Origin: DASVEE01 sp036399695
GTDB lineage: Bacteria > Acidobacteriota > Thermoanaerobaculia > Gp7-AA8
Length of the DNA stretch: 32,492 bases
Assembly: GCA_036399695.1 (NCBI GenBank)
Contig: DASWMP010000055.1
Location: 1-32,492 of the forward strand
Direction: 5' to 3'
The position numbers were made by a program, and so were the translations under genes. Under the pieces are notes generated by a model. It was not told where the DNA came from. It made no database searches and saw only the letters and a program-made list of their open reading frames with translations. This document shows positions 1 through 6,370 of the stretch, piece by piece. Each line of letters starts with the position of its first letter. The stretch's first letter is position 1.

Positions 1-1989
1 AACGGAGCGGATCGCTGCACCGCTCTGATTGACCAGCCGGTAGGAACCGCGCACGTCCACCGCCGTCTGTTCCGGATAGAGCTCGAAGCGCAGATCGGCC
101 GCGGTGATGACCGGCTGGGGGAGGTCTCGGTACCGCCCGTAACGCCGCTCGTACTCGGCGTCCGGCCTGCCCGCGTGCTGCGGCGGGAGATGCTCGTTGA
201 GGACGTTCGTGTTGTAGAAGATGAAGCCGCCCAGCGCGAGGATCAGCGCGACCGCCACCGCGGCCACACGGGTGGTGCCGCCTGTGAAGCGCGTACGCGC
301 CTGCGCCAGCCGCTCCCGCACTCCCAACTCCGGCCCGCGCACCCGGAACAGCATCATCACGACCCCGAACAGCAGTGCCCACGCCGCCCAGTACAGCTTG
401 AAGAGGACGAACGGCTCGACGTACGGGCCGAAGCCGTTCATCTCCGAGTACTTCCACGCCGGGGCGCTGTTGTAGATGAAGAGGTGATGGATTCCGTAGA
501 GCGCGGCCTGATTGAAGATGATCGTCAGCAGCGCGATGACGTGCGCGAGGTACTTGTGATTCACGAGCACGTGAATCGTCATCGCCAGTGCGGCGAGCAG
601 CACGTGCTCCACGAGGTTCATCCCGAACAGGATGCGCACGTACAGGCCGGGCTCGAGCTCGTAGTAGCCATGCAGCACCTGAAGCAGGATGCCGCCGATC
701 ATGAACGCGCTCTGGAACATCACGATGATCGCCACGAGCGCCAGGAACCGTCCGAGCAGCACGGCGCCGGTGCGCACGGGCACGGCGTCCGCGATGGGAG
801 CCGCTCCTGTTTCGCGGTCCTTCCAGACCAGCTCACCCGCGTAGAGCACGATGACCAGCCACGGAATGACGATCACGCGCTGGGTCAGGACGACCCCGAC
901 GACGAGATGCGTCACCGGCCAGGTGATCGTGTCGTAGATCGTTTCGCCGATGTTCCAGCCCCAGAGCAGCACGAGGCCGATCGTCACGACGTACGCCACC
1001 TGAAACGCGCGGCCTGACATCACCTCCGCCAGGGACTGCCGCGCAACGGCCAGCGTCTGGCGTACGCGTGTACGCGGCCCGAAGACGCCCTGCACCTGCG
1101 GCACCGCTCCGGATGCCCGCTCGTGAGCCGCGCGCGCGTCACCCGATCGCTCCGCGTCAGGAGCATCGACGGGCCCGCTGCCGCGGACGCGCTCGTCGCG
1201 CTGTGTGAAGCGGAACGTGCGCTGCAGCACGCCGACCAGCGCCGCCGCAATCGCCAGCCAGAGGAGCCGGTTCCACAACAGCATCGCTGGAAAGCCGACC
1301 AGCCGCGTGTTCCGCTCCGACGCCGTCCAGTACTCCGTCATCCCTTTCAGCGCATTGATTCCCAGCGGATCGGCGAGCACCGAAAGCATCGGACTCGCGA
1401 TGCCGCTCCAGTAATTCGCGGCGGCGATGTATCCGATGAAGATGCCGATGGCGCCGAGGTAGACCGGAACGGCCTTGCGGGTGAGGGCGGCGATCGTGAA
1501 GAGAATCGCGCTCGTCAGGACGAGGTTCGGCAGCAGGAACAGCAGCATCGGTTGCAGGTAGGCCGCGAGGTGATTCGGGCCGAACTGTTCGCGCGCCAGG
1601 TACGGCATCAGCGAGCCGAACGCGAGCCCGATCGGGATCGCCAGCGCGAGGATGCCGTTGGTCACGAGCGCGGCGAGAAAACGGCCGACCAGGTACTCGG
1701 GCACGCGCAGCCGCGTCGTGAAGAGGAGCGAATCCATTCCGAACGTGCGGTCGCGAATGACCGCATCGGACATCAGTCCCGCGGTGACGAGGATCCCGAA
1801 CAGGCCGCAGAACAGCGCCATCGTTTCGGCGACGCGTTGCGGCGCATTCACCTTGATCTCGGCACCGCCGGTGGCGCCGACGTGCACGATCCAGAAGGCG
1901 ATCAGGAAGAGGAACCCGGCATAGAGCCACGTCGACGCCGAATGAAGCCGGTACGCGAGCTCGTAGCGGAAGATCTCGCGGAATCTCAC
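1..1989 (-). CDS. ABC-2 type permease fused to M1 aminopeptidase domain (partial, C-terminus outside window)
   Basis: The reading frame opens with GTG at 1989, which overlaps the stop of the ATPase gene by 2 bases, and runs without a stop to the window edge (663 residues visible). It shows two blocks of hydrophobic segments, for example near residues 21-37 (LYAGFLFLIAFWIV), 57-75 and 145-190. These are separated by a charged cytoplasmic stretch around 260-320 and followed by a second membrane block ending near residue 590 (LILALGGFIFYNTNVL). After this comes YERRYGRYRDLPQPVITAAD and then FELYPEQTAVDVRGSYRLVN, which resembles the start of an M1-peptidase N-terminal beta domain. Fused ABC permease/M1 proteins of about 1100-1200 residues are known from Acidobacteriota and Bacteroidota. 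The zinc site (HEXXH) would lie outside the window, so the peptidase half is inferred. It probably forms a transporter with the upstream ATPase. Confidence 0.85.
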   Translation of the reverse strand, partial: MRFREIFRYELAYRLHSASTWLYAGFLFLIAFWIVHVGATGGAEIKVNAPQRVAETMALFCGLFGILVTAGLMSDAVIRDRTFGMDSLLFTTRLRVPEYLVGRFLAALVTNGILALAIPIGLAFGSLMPYLAREQFGPNHLAAYLQPMLLFLLPNLVLTSAILFTIAALTRKAVPVYLGAIGIFIGYIAAANYWSGIASPMLSVLADPLGINALKGMTEYWTASERNTRLVGFPAMLLWNRLLWLAIAAALVGVLQRTFRFTQRDERVRGSGPVDAPDAERSGDARAAHERASGAVPQVQGVFGPRTRVRQTLAVARQSLAEVMSGRAFQVAYVVTIGLVLLWGWNIGETIYDTITWPVTHLVVGVVLTQRVIVIPWLVIVLYAGELVWKDRETGAAPIADAVPVRTGAVLLGRFLALVAIIVMFQSAFMIGGILLQVLHGYYELEPGLYVRILFGMNLVEHVLLAALAMTIHVLVNHKYLAHVIALLTIIFNQAALYGIHHLFIYNSAPAWKYSEMNGFGPYVEPFVLFKLYWAAWALLFGVVMMLFRVRGPELGVRERLAQARTRFTGGTTRVAAVAVALILALGGFIFYNTNVLNEHLPPQHAGRPDAEYERRYGRYRDLPQPVITAADLRFELYPEQTAVDVRGSYRLVNQSGAAIRSV

Positions 1990-2906
1990 GCCGCCACCCG
2001 CCGGCCGTGGTGGCCGCCCATGACCGCAAAGTACACGTCTTTCAGGTCGGGCTCGACCGCCTCGAAACCCGGTCCCGGCGGCGTGTCGGCGTAGACATGC
2101 GCGATCGTCTGCCCGGCCATCAGTTTCGTGGAGATCACCGAGCGTTCGCGCTCCAGCGCGGGCAGCTCCTCACGCGTCACCGACCGCCGCCAGATCCGCC
2201 CCCGTAACTCCGCGATCGTGCGCGCCGGCGCCCCTTCGAGGAGGATCTCGCCGCGGTCGATGATCGCCAGGTTGCTGCACAGCTCCTCGACGTCTTCGAC
2301 GATGTGCGTCGACAGGATGACGGCACTCGCTTCCCCGATCTCGCTCAGCAGGTTCAGAAACCTCACCCGCTCCTCGGGGTCGAGTCCGGCCGTCGGCTCG
2401 TCGACGATGATCAGCTTGGGATTCCCCACCAGCGCGATGGCCACGCCGAGGCGCTGGCGCATGCCGCCCGAGAACGTGCCTACGCGCTGCCGGCGCACGT
2501 CCCACAGGTTCGTCCGTCGCAGCAGCGACTCGACGACGTCGCGCCGCGGTCCCGCGTCGACGAGCCCCTTCAGCACCGCGAAGTGATCCAGCAGCCGTTC
2601 CGCGCTCACGCGCGGGTGGAACCCGAACGATTGCGGCAGGTAGCCGAGCGTTTCGCGCACGCGCTCCTTCTGCCGGATGACGTCGATGACGTGCTCCGAG
2701 CCTGCTGCAGGGTCGCCGAGGTGGATCGTTCCCTCGTCCGGCTCCTGCAGCGTCGCCAGGATGCGCATGAGCGTCGACTTGCCGGCGCCGTTGCGGCCGA
2801 GCAAACCGAACATCCCCGGGGGCACGTCGAGGGAAATCCCTTTCAACGCGCGGGTGCCGTTCGCGTACGTTTTCGAGAGGTCACGAATGGAAAGTTGAGC
2901 GGTCAT
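1986..2906 (-). CDS. ABC transporter ATP-binding protein
   Basis: A 306-residue ABC ATPase. Walker A is GRNGAGKST (residues 37-45), the Q-loop is YLPQS (89-93), the signature is FSGGMRQR (145-152), Walker B is LIIVDE followed by PTAGLDP (165-176), and the H-loop is in LSTHIVED. This is the layout of drug/antibiotic or Na+/ABC-2 export ATPases, including a roughly 80-residue C-terminal extension. I chose the ATG at 2906 because the ABC fold begins at once (MTAQLSIRDLSKTY). An in-frame start 12 codons upstream would add an unrelated MQQQVPCF leader. The gene is coupled by stop/start overlap to the permease-M1 fusion, so both are expected to be translated together and to form one exporter in the inner membrane. 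The substrate cannot be told from sequence. Confidence 0.95.
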   Translation of the reverse strand: MTAQLSIRDLSKTYANGTRALKGISLDVPPGMFGLLGRNGAGKSTLMRILATLQEPDEGTIHLGDPAAGSEHVIDVIRQKERVRETLGYLPQSFGFHPRVSAERLLDHFAVLKGLVDAGPRRDVVESLLRRTNLWDVRRQRVGTFSGGMRQRLGVAIALVGNPKLIIVDEPTAGLDPEERVRFLNLLSEIGEASAVILSTHIVEDVEELCSNLAIIDRGEILLEGAPARTIAELRGRIWRRSVTREELPALERERSVISTKLMAGQTIAHVYADTPPGPGFEAVEPDLKDVYFAVMGGHHGRRVAA

Positions 2907-2972
2907 GGCCGTGAGTACGAAGCAAGGTACCTGTTGTTGCAAGGTAGCGGAAAATCACGGCTGGGTTATGTA

Positions 2973-2994
2973 GGACAGACACTCCTGTCTGTCC
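2973..2994. repeat. GGACAGAC hairpin, dispersed-repeat type
   Basis: GGACAGAC (2973-2980), ACTCCT loop and GTCTGTCC (2987-2994) form a perfect 8-bp stem. It sits upstream of the ABC operon, within the non-coding stretch. Elements with this look (GACAGAC..GTCTGTC, loop CTCCT or similar) recur between genes in some acidobacterial and planctomycete genomes. That is recollection, not a search. There is no T-run, so a terminator role is doubtful. Confidence 0.5.
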
Positions 2995-3093
2995 GGTGTA
3001 CCCCGGCCGCAGCTCGAGAAGGATGCCGGCACCGTCGCGCCGTCGTGGCCCCGCGAGCGCCGTAAGTGAGGGGCGGCGCCTCGCGTGTGACAT

Positions 3094-3400
3094 CAAAAGT
3101 CTGACTAGTGAGAGGCAAAGTCTCACTAGTCAGACCTGAAGTCCCACTAGTGACACCTGAAGTCTCACTGGTGAGAGGCAAAGTCTCACCAGTGAGGCTT
3201 TTGGCAGACTCCAGGTGCAGGATCGTGCCACTAGTGAGGCCGGAAGTGCGACTAGTGGGCAGGATCGTGCCGCTGGTGAGCCCGAATCCCTGGAAAGTGT
3301 GCCTCCGGGTCTCACTAGTGAGACTTTGCCTCTCACTAGTGAGACATTTGGGCAGACTAGTGAGGCAAATCTCTCACTAGTGAGGGAAATGTCTCACTCA
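3094..3400. repeat. 21-bp-periodic array of ACTAGT-centred palindromes
   Basis: Hexamer cores start at 3104, 3125, 3146, 3167, 3188, 3230, 3251, 3272, 3314, 3335, 3356 and 3376. The spacing is 21 bp throughout, with two degenerate slots (about 3209 and 3293), one 20-bp step, and a trailing half unit at 3396. Nine cores are ACTAGT; the others are ACTGGT, ACCAGT and GCTGGT. The commonest full unit is GTCTCACTAGTGAGAC. Neighbouring units also pair with each other: 3099-3113 with 3121-3135 (15 bp, loop GGCAAAG), a 13-bp stem between the 3167 and 3188 units with the same loop, and a 15-bp stem between the 3314 and 3335 units with loop CTTTGCC, the reverse complement. The array lies between the divergent ABC operon and the lipoprotein gene. 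Reading frames through it give only heptad low-complexity peptides, so I treat it as non-coding. The binding protein or function is unknown. Confidence 0.9.
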
Positions 3401-3535
3401 CGCCCACCGCGGCCGGCCCGCTCGGGGCTTTCGGCATCGCTTTCGGATCGCCCCTGAGCCGGGCGCGCTGATCGAGGGCGAAACGGCCTTGGCTCGACCG
3501 TCGCGCTCATGCGCGGCTTTTGAGATGATCCGGCC

Positions 3536-4147
3536 GTGAAAAGACTGTTCGGCCTGACCGCAATCCTGATGATGAGCTGCGCCGCTCCGGCGTCCGATCC
3601 GGCCCCCGCCACTCCGGCGCCTGCGCCGGCGGCCACGGCATCGGCGCCTGCGCCGGCCGCCACGCAGACCGCACCCGCTGCACCGCCTGCCTCGGCGATC
3701 AATCTGTCGCAGCGCTGCACGAATGCGCAATACCGGCTGTCGATCGCCTATCCGGCGGGGTGGTTCACGAACGACGGCTCCGTCGTCCCGGCCTGCAGCG
3801 CGTTCGACGTGCAGCCGGTCCAGGTGCCGCGCGAGTCCGAGATGCCGTTCGAGATCGCCATCGTCCTCGGCGTCGATGACGTGAAGGTCGACGACGTCAC
3901 CCGCTCGTCGCAGTTCGAGCGCGTCCTGTCCCGCGCCCCCGTCACCATCGCTGGCCGCCAGGGCCTCCGCGTCGAAGTCGAAGCGACAGGCGAGGGGCTG
4001 GCCGACAAAGGCATGCGCAGCGTCCGCTACGCCATCCCGCTGCCCGACGGCCGCACGTTCCTGGCCACGACGCACGACCGGGCCGCCTCCTACGAGCGGA
4101 ACCAGGAGATCCTCGAGCGGATGATGGCCAGCATCAAGTTCGAGTAG
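3536..4147 (+). CDS. putative lipoprotein of unknown function
   Basis: A 203-residue protein starting at GTG 3536. The N-terminus MKRLFGLTAILMMSC is a short signal with a plausible lipobox ending at Cys15. It is followed by a Pro/Ala-rich tether (about residues 17-53, APAPAAT-like repeats) that would span the periplasm next to the membrane. The globular part (about 55-203) begins LSQRCTNAQYRLSIAYPAGW and contains a second cysteine in VVPACSAF, so a disulfide is possible. The pattern of a short beta-rich domain opening with Y-x-L/V-x-Y-P-x-x-W resembles PsbP/Mog1-fold lipoproteins, but this is only a fold guess. No enzyme motif is visible. It stands alone, facing away from the palindrome array, which may hold its control region. 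Confidence 0.75.
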   Translation: MKRLFGLTAILMMSCAAPASDPAPATPAPAPAATASAPAPAATQTAPAAPPASAINLSQRCTNAQYRLSIAYPAGWFTNDGSVVPACSAFDVQPVQVPRESEMPFEIAIVLGVDDVKVDDVTRSSQFERVLSRAPVTIAGRQGLRVEVEATGEGLADKGMRSVRYAIPLPDGRTFLATTHDRAASYERNQEILERMMASIKFE

Positions 4148-4169
4148 CCGCGGCTCGCTCGCCGGACGG

Positions 4170-4538
4170 TCAGAGGCGGCGAATACGGCGAGCCACCGCG
4201 TCCAGTTCCCCCGCGATGACCGCTTCGAGCAGCCGCGACGCCAGCTCCTGCCGCTCCGGCGGCAACGTCTCCAGTTCCTGCACCTGCTGCAGCAGCCGCG
4301 CGTTCCGGATCGGCGCCACCGGCACCGGCGCCTCCTTGCCCGTCACAAGCACGTCCAGCGGGATCTGCAGCACGTTAGCGAGCCGGACGGCCGTTTCGAG
4401 GGACGGCACACTCTGCCCCCGCTCATAGCGATGGACCTGCATGTAGTCGATCCCGATCTGCCGCGCCAGCTCCGCCATCGAGAGCTGCCGCTGCTCGCGA
4501 AACTGGTACAACCGGAACCCAAACTCCTTCGCAGTCAT
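4170..4538 (-). CDS. XRE-family helix-turn-helix regulator
   Basis: A 122-residue protein. Residues about 5-60 form a Cro/CI-type helix-turn-helix (FGFRLYQFREQRQLSMAELA, then RQIGIDYMQVHRYERGQSVP). The C-terminal part is short, leucine- and glutamate-rich helix (LLQQVQELETLPPERQELAS) that could dimerise. The ATG at 4538 is preceded by a purine-rich GAGGGGACGAGAG stretch suited to ribosome binding. The upstream region carries eight copies of the palindrome TTAAGCGTnnACGCTTAA at 42/63-bp spacing, beginning 40 bases before the start codon. Autoregulation through that array is therefore the simplest proposal (inference). The protein has no peptidase or sensor domain, so the signal it answers to, if any, is unknown. 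Confidence 0.88.
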   Translation of the reverse strand: MTAKEFGFRLYQFREQRQLSMAELARQIGIDYMQVHRYERGQSVPSLETAVRLANVLQIPLDVLVTGKEAPVPVAPIRNARLLQQVQELETLPPERQELASRLLEAVIAGELDAVARRIRRL

Positions 4539-4577
4539 GCTCTCGTCCCCTCTTTCGCCGGCGATATCGCCTCCATT

Positions 4578-4933
4578 CTAAGCGGGAACTCTGAAAGACT
4601 ACCCGCAATCGCCGCCATCGTCAGCGTTCACGCTTAAAAAGCAACCTGCAACGCTGTCTTGCGAAGGAGAAGGACCCGAATTTTAAGCGTCGACGCTTAA
4701 AATTATGACGTGAGAGCGACACAGCTAAGCGATCTCGCTTAAATGGGTAAGTATCGCGCCCTCATCTTTAAGCGCTCACTCTTAACGCGTCAGCAAAACA
4801 ACCTCAAAATTAAGCGTGCACTCTTAACTTTCAGCAATAGACACCTCACCGTCCAGCGCGAAGTTCCTCACTTTTAAGCGTAAACGCTTAACTTGGAACC
4901 GCGGCCGCTCCACTTCTAAGCGCAAACTGTTAA
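4578..4933. promoter_or_regulatory. helically phased array of eight TTAAGCG palindromes (operator array)
   Basis: This is the intergenic stretch upstream of the XRE gene. Eight 18-bp sites fit TTAAGCGTnnACGCTTAA. They start at 4578, 4620, 4683, 4725, 4768, 4810, 4874 and 4916, with steps of 42, 63, 42, 43, 42, 64 and 42 bp. The site at 4874 (spacer AA) is perfect. The site at 4683 is the core of a 26-bp perfect palindrome spanning 4679-4704. The others have 1-4 changes, often TCTTAA in place of GCTTAA in the right arm. All steps are multiples of 21 bp within 1 bp, so every site faces the same side of the DNA. No gene reads through here. Cooperative binding by the XRE product, looping, or a partition-like site are all possible. 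Confidence 0.85.
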
Positions 4934-5051
4934 CCTGGAACCGCTCGCAGAGCGTCACTACGCATGCGCAACAGTCTGTTCACCGAGGCGTCTGCCCGAG
5001 GAACCGCCCCCGCTCGCGGCTAAACTGCGACCGCAAACCCGAGACGCTCGA

Positions 5052-5189
5052 TCAACAGGGAAGCTGCGCCGGCTCCCCATCCGGCCACGCCAACGCCTCC
5101 ACGAACCCGGCCACGGCCCAGGAGAGCTCCTCCGCATGCGCACTGGCCACGCCGTCCAGCTCCCGCGCCAGCACCCCGCTCACCGACGT
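5052..5189 (-). other. in-frame coding remnant beyond an amber codon
   Basis: Immediately after the TAG at 5190-5192, the same frame stays open for 45 codons to a TGA at 5052. It reads TSVSGVLARELDGVASAHAE, then ELSWAVAGFVEALAWPDGEP and AQLPC. The composition is clearly protein-like: a ribbon-helix-helix-like TSVSxxLxREL segment, then an acidic tail. It matches the preceding gene in GC-rich third positions. I read it as the natural C-terminus of the gene upstream, cut off by a single nonsense codon. It would be expressed only by readthrough or suppression. Confidence 0.65.
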
Positions 5190-5537
5190 CTACTCCCGCT
5201 CCGCGAAAACCGCCAGCATCGCCACCTGATGCCGCGGCAGCCGCACCCGCACCTCGACCAGCCGCACCCCCTCCGGCAACACCCGCCCGGCATCGGCTCC
5301 AAGCGCCTCCTCGATCACCTCCGGCGCCCACACCTCCAACGCCTTGGCCATCAACTCCTCCCGCCAGAGCCACTTCCCGAGGGACGTCGCCACCACCTCC
5401 ACCTCCCCCGACGCCACCGCCCGCGACATCTCCGCGCGAGACCACCCGAGGAGTGCGGTAGCCTCAGCGATCGTGACGTGCGGGCGCTGGTGGAGGAAAA
5501 TGGCTCGGATGCGGTTGATGAGGTGTTGGTCGGGCAT
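5190..5537 (-). CDS. small DNA-binding-type protein, truncated by in-frame TAG
   Basis: A 115-residue product from ATG 5537, chosen because AGAGAGGAG lies 8 bases upstream and the longer GTG alternative at 5576 has no such site. It opens MPDQHLINRIRAIFLHQRPH and continues with VTIAEATALLGWSRAEMSRA, a MerR/excisionase-like helix-turn-helix (about residues 20-65). Next come an LMAKALEVWAPEVIEEALG segment and VRLVEVRVRLPRHQVAMLAV, which looks like the entry to a ribbon-helix-helix or dimer domain. The frame is interrupted by TAG at 5190 but resumes in the same frame for 45 more codons, so full length would be about 161 residues. It is divergent from an XRE gene across 57 bp that hold a perfect inverted repeat. 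Function unknown; likely a transcription regulator. It may be a pseudogene or a readthrough gene. Confidence 0.7.
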   Translation of the reverse strand: MPDQHLINRIRAIFLHQRPHVTIAEATALLGWSRAEMSRAVASGEVEVVATSLGKWLWREELMAKALEVWAPEVIEEALGADAGRVLPEGVRLVEVRVRLPRHQVAMLAVFAERE

Positions 5538-5566
5538 GTGCGCGCTCCTCTCTAAGCTGTCCAATA

Positions 5567-5584
5567 GAGTAATCACGGTTACTC
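5567..5584. promoter_or_regulatory. candidate operator between divergent regulator genes
   Basis: GAGTAATCACGGTTACTC has perfect 6-bp arms (GAGTAA/TTACTC) around a 6-bp spacer. It lies in the 57-bp gap between the divergent starts at 5537 (minus) and 5595 (plus), so one bound dimer could control both genes. The XRE protein encoded at 5595 is the natural candidate, by position only. Confidence 0.5.
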
Positions 5585-5594
5585 AAAAAGACAA

Positions 5595-5867
5595 GTGGTG
5601 CGACGCGTGATCGCGAAAAATGTTCAGCCGGAAGGAAAGCTCTTCGGCGAGCGTCTCCGCGCCATGCGCCTGAAGCGAGGCGTTACCCAGCAGGCACTCG
5701 CGGTCGCCGCCGAAATGTCCGAGGCGTACATCAGCAACATGGAGCACGGCTTCAAGGTGCCGAGCCTCACGACGATCATCCGCATCGCCGTCGCCCTGGA
5801 TTGCAAGGTGATGGATCTGGTCGGCGCGTTCGACAAGACGGATTTGCGGGCGCTGCTGCCGAAGTGA
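5595..5867 (+). CDS. XRE-family helix-turn-helix regulator (small)
   Basis: A 90-residue protein that is almost entirely one Cro/CI-type helix-turn-helix. Residues about 14-72 read KLFGERLRAMRLKRGVTQQA, then LAVAAEMSEAYISNMEHGFK and VPSLTTIIRIAVALDC. The usual Q-x-A...Y-I-S-x-x-E recognition pattern is present. The start is uncertain: GTG codons occur at 5595, 5598 and 5607, and none has a strong ribosome-binding site. The HTH begins well inside all of them. No second domain exists, so it resembles small phage/plasmid repressors and orphan antitoxin-like regulators. It is divergent from the interrupted DNA-binding gene and lies about 160 bp before the higBA-like operon, which it might also regulate. 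Confidence 0.85.
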   Translation: MVRRVIAKNVQPEGKLFGERLRAMRLKRGVTQQALAVAAEMSEAYISNMEHGFKVPSLTTIIRIAVALDCKVMDLVGAFDKTDLRALLPK

Positions 5868-5949
5868 GGGAGCCGAAGTGTCGAGATCGCGACGCGAGTT
5901 ACCGGAGGTGCTGGCGCGAAGTACGGTCCGGTGTGGCTCTGCTCCGGTC

Positions 5950-6018
5950 GAAGGAGTAAACTCTTAACGACAGGGGTTAAGTTGACTGCATTAACCCCAT
6001 GCGTTAACATTATGGGGT
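5950..6018 (+). promoter_or_regulatory. higBA promoter with overlapping inverted repeats
   Basis: TTGACT (5982-5987) and TAACAT (6005-6010) are 17 bp apart, a good sigma-70-type promoter. Two overlapping inverted repeats cover it. GGGGTTAA (5973-5980) pairs with TTAACCCC (5991-5998). ACCCCAT (5994-6000) pairs with ATGGGGT (6012-6018) around a central GTTAAC. Their centres (5985.5 and 6006) are about 20.5 bp apart. A half-site like those in the upstream array (AAACTCTTAAC, 5958-5968) also occurs. Expected role: repression by the antitoxin, and perhaps by a neighbouring XRE protein. Confidence 0.6.
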
Positions 6019-6024
6019 GCTGGG

Positions 6025-6357
6025 TTGGAAATTAGATTTCAATCGTCGAAGCTCAGGGATACCTGCAACGACGTGGGCTTGCGCCAACGAGCGTTCGGCC
6101 AACGGACGAGTAAAGTGCTCGGCCGTCGCCTCGACGAACTGCGTGCAGCCCGCAGCGTGGCTGACATCGCGAGACTACCGGCAGCGCGTTGTCACGAGCT
6201 CAAGGGACCTCGACTGGGGCAGCTCGCGGTCGATCTCGATCACCCGCGTCGACTCATCTTCGAGCCGTCTGACCCACCGCCTCGCCGGCAGGACGGTGGT
6301 CTCGACTGGTCGAAAGTCACGTCCATCGTCGTCATCGAAGTCATCGATTACCACTGA
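6025..6357 (+). CDS. higB: HigB/RelE-like toxin of a type II toxin-antitoxin system
   Basis: A 110-residue protein with the HigB/RelE-fold signature: an N-terminal MEIRFQSSKLRDTCNDVGLR, helix RLDELRAARSVADIARLP, then ARCHELKGPRLGQLAVDLDH, PRRLIFEP, and a C-terminal IVVIEVIDYH. The CHEL-x(n)-G-Q-L-A-V-D-L and terminal DYH features are typical of this toxin group, ribosome-dependent mRNA interferases that act on translating ribosomes. The start is TTG at 6025: no ATG lies in frame, and the protein would begin at the family's usual MEI. It sits only about 7 bases after the predicted transcription start, so the message may be nearly leaderless and weakly translated. The antitoxin gene follows 13 bases downstream, in the toxin-first order usual for higBA. 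Confidence 0.85.
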   Translation: MEIRFQSSKLRDTCNDVGLRQRAFGQRTSKVLGRRLDELRAARSVADIARLPAARCHELKGPRLGQLAVDLDHPRRLIFEPSDPPPRRQDGGLDWSKVTSIVVIEVIDYH

Positions 6358-6370
6358 ACGGAGCCAGCGC

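Noticed and set aside
3108..3380. Open frames through the ACTAGT array encoding heptad peptides (VSLVRPE / LTSETSG)
   Set aside because: A 21-bp repeat gives seven-residue repeats in every open frame on both strands. There is no ribosome-binding site, and the palindromes explain the sequence better.
3094..3400. CRISPR array
   Set aside because: Units are contiguous at 21 bp with no unique 28-40-bp spacers, and no cas genes are in the window.
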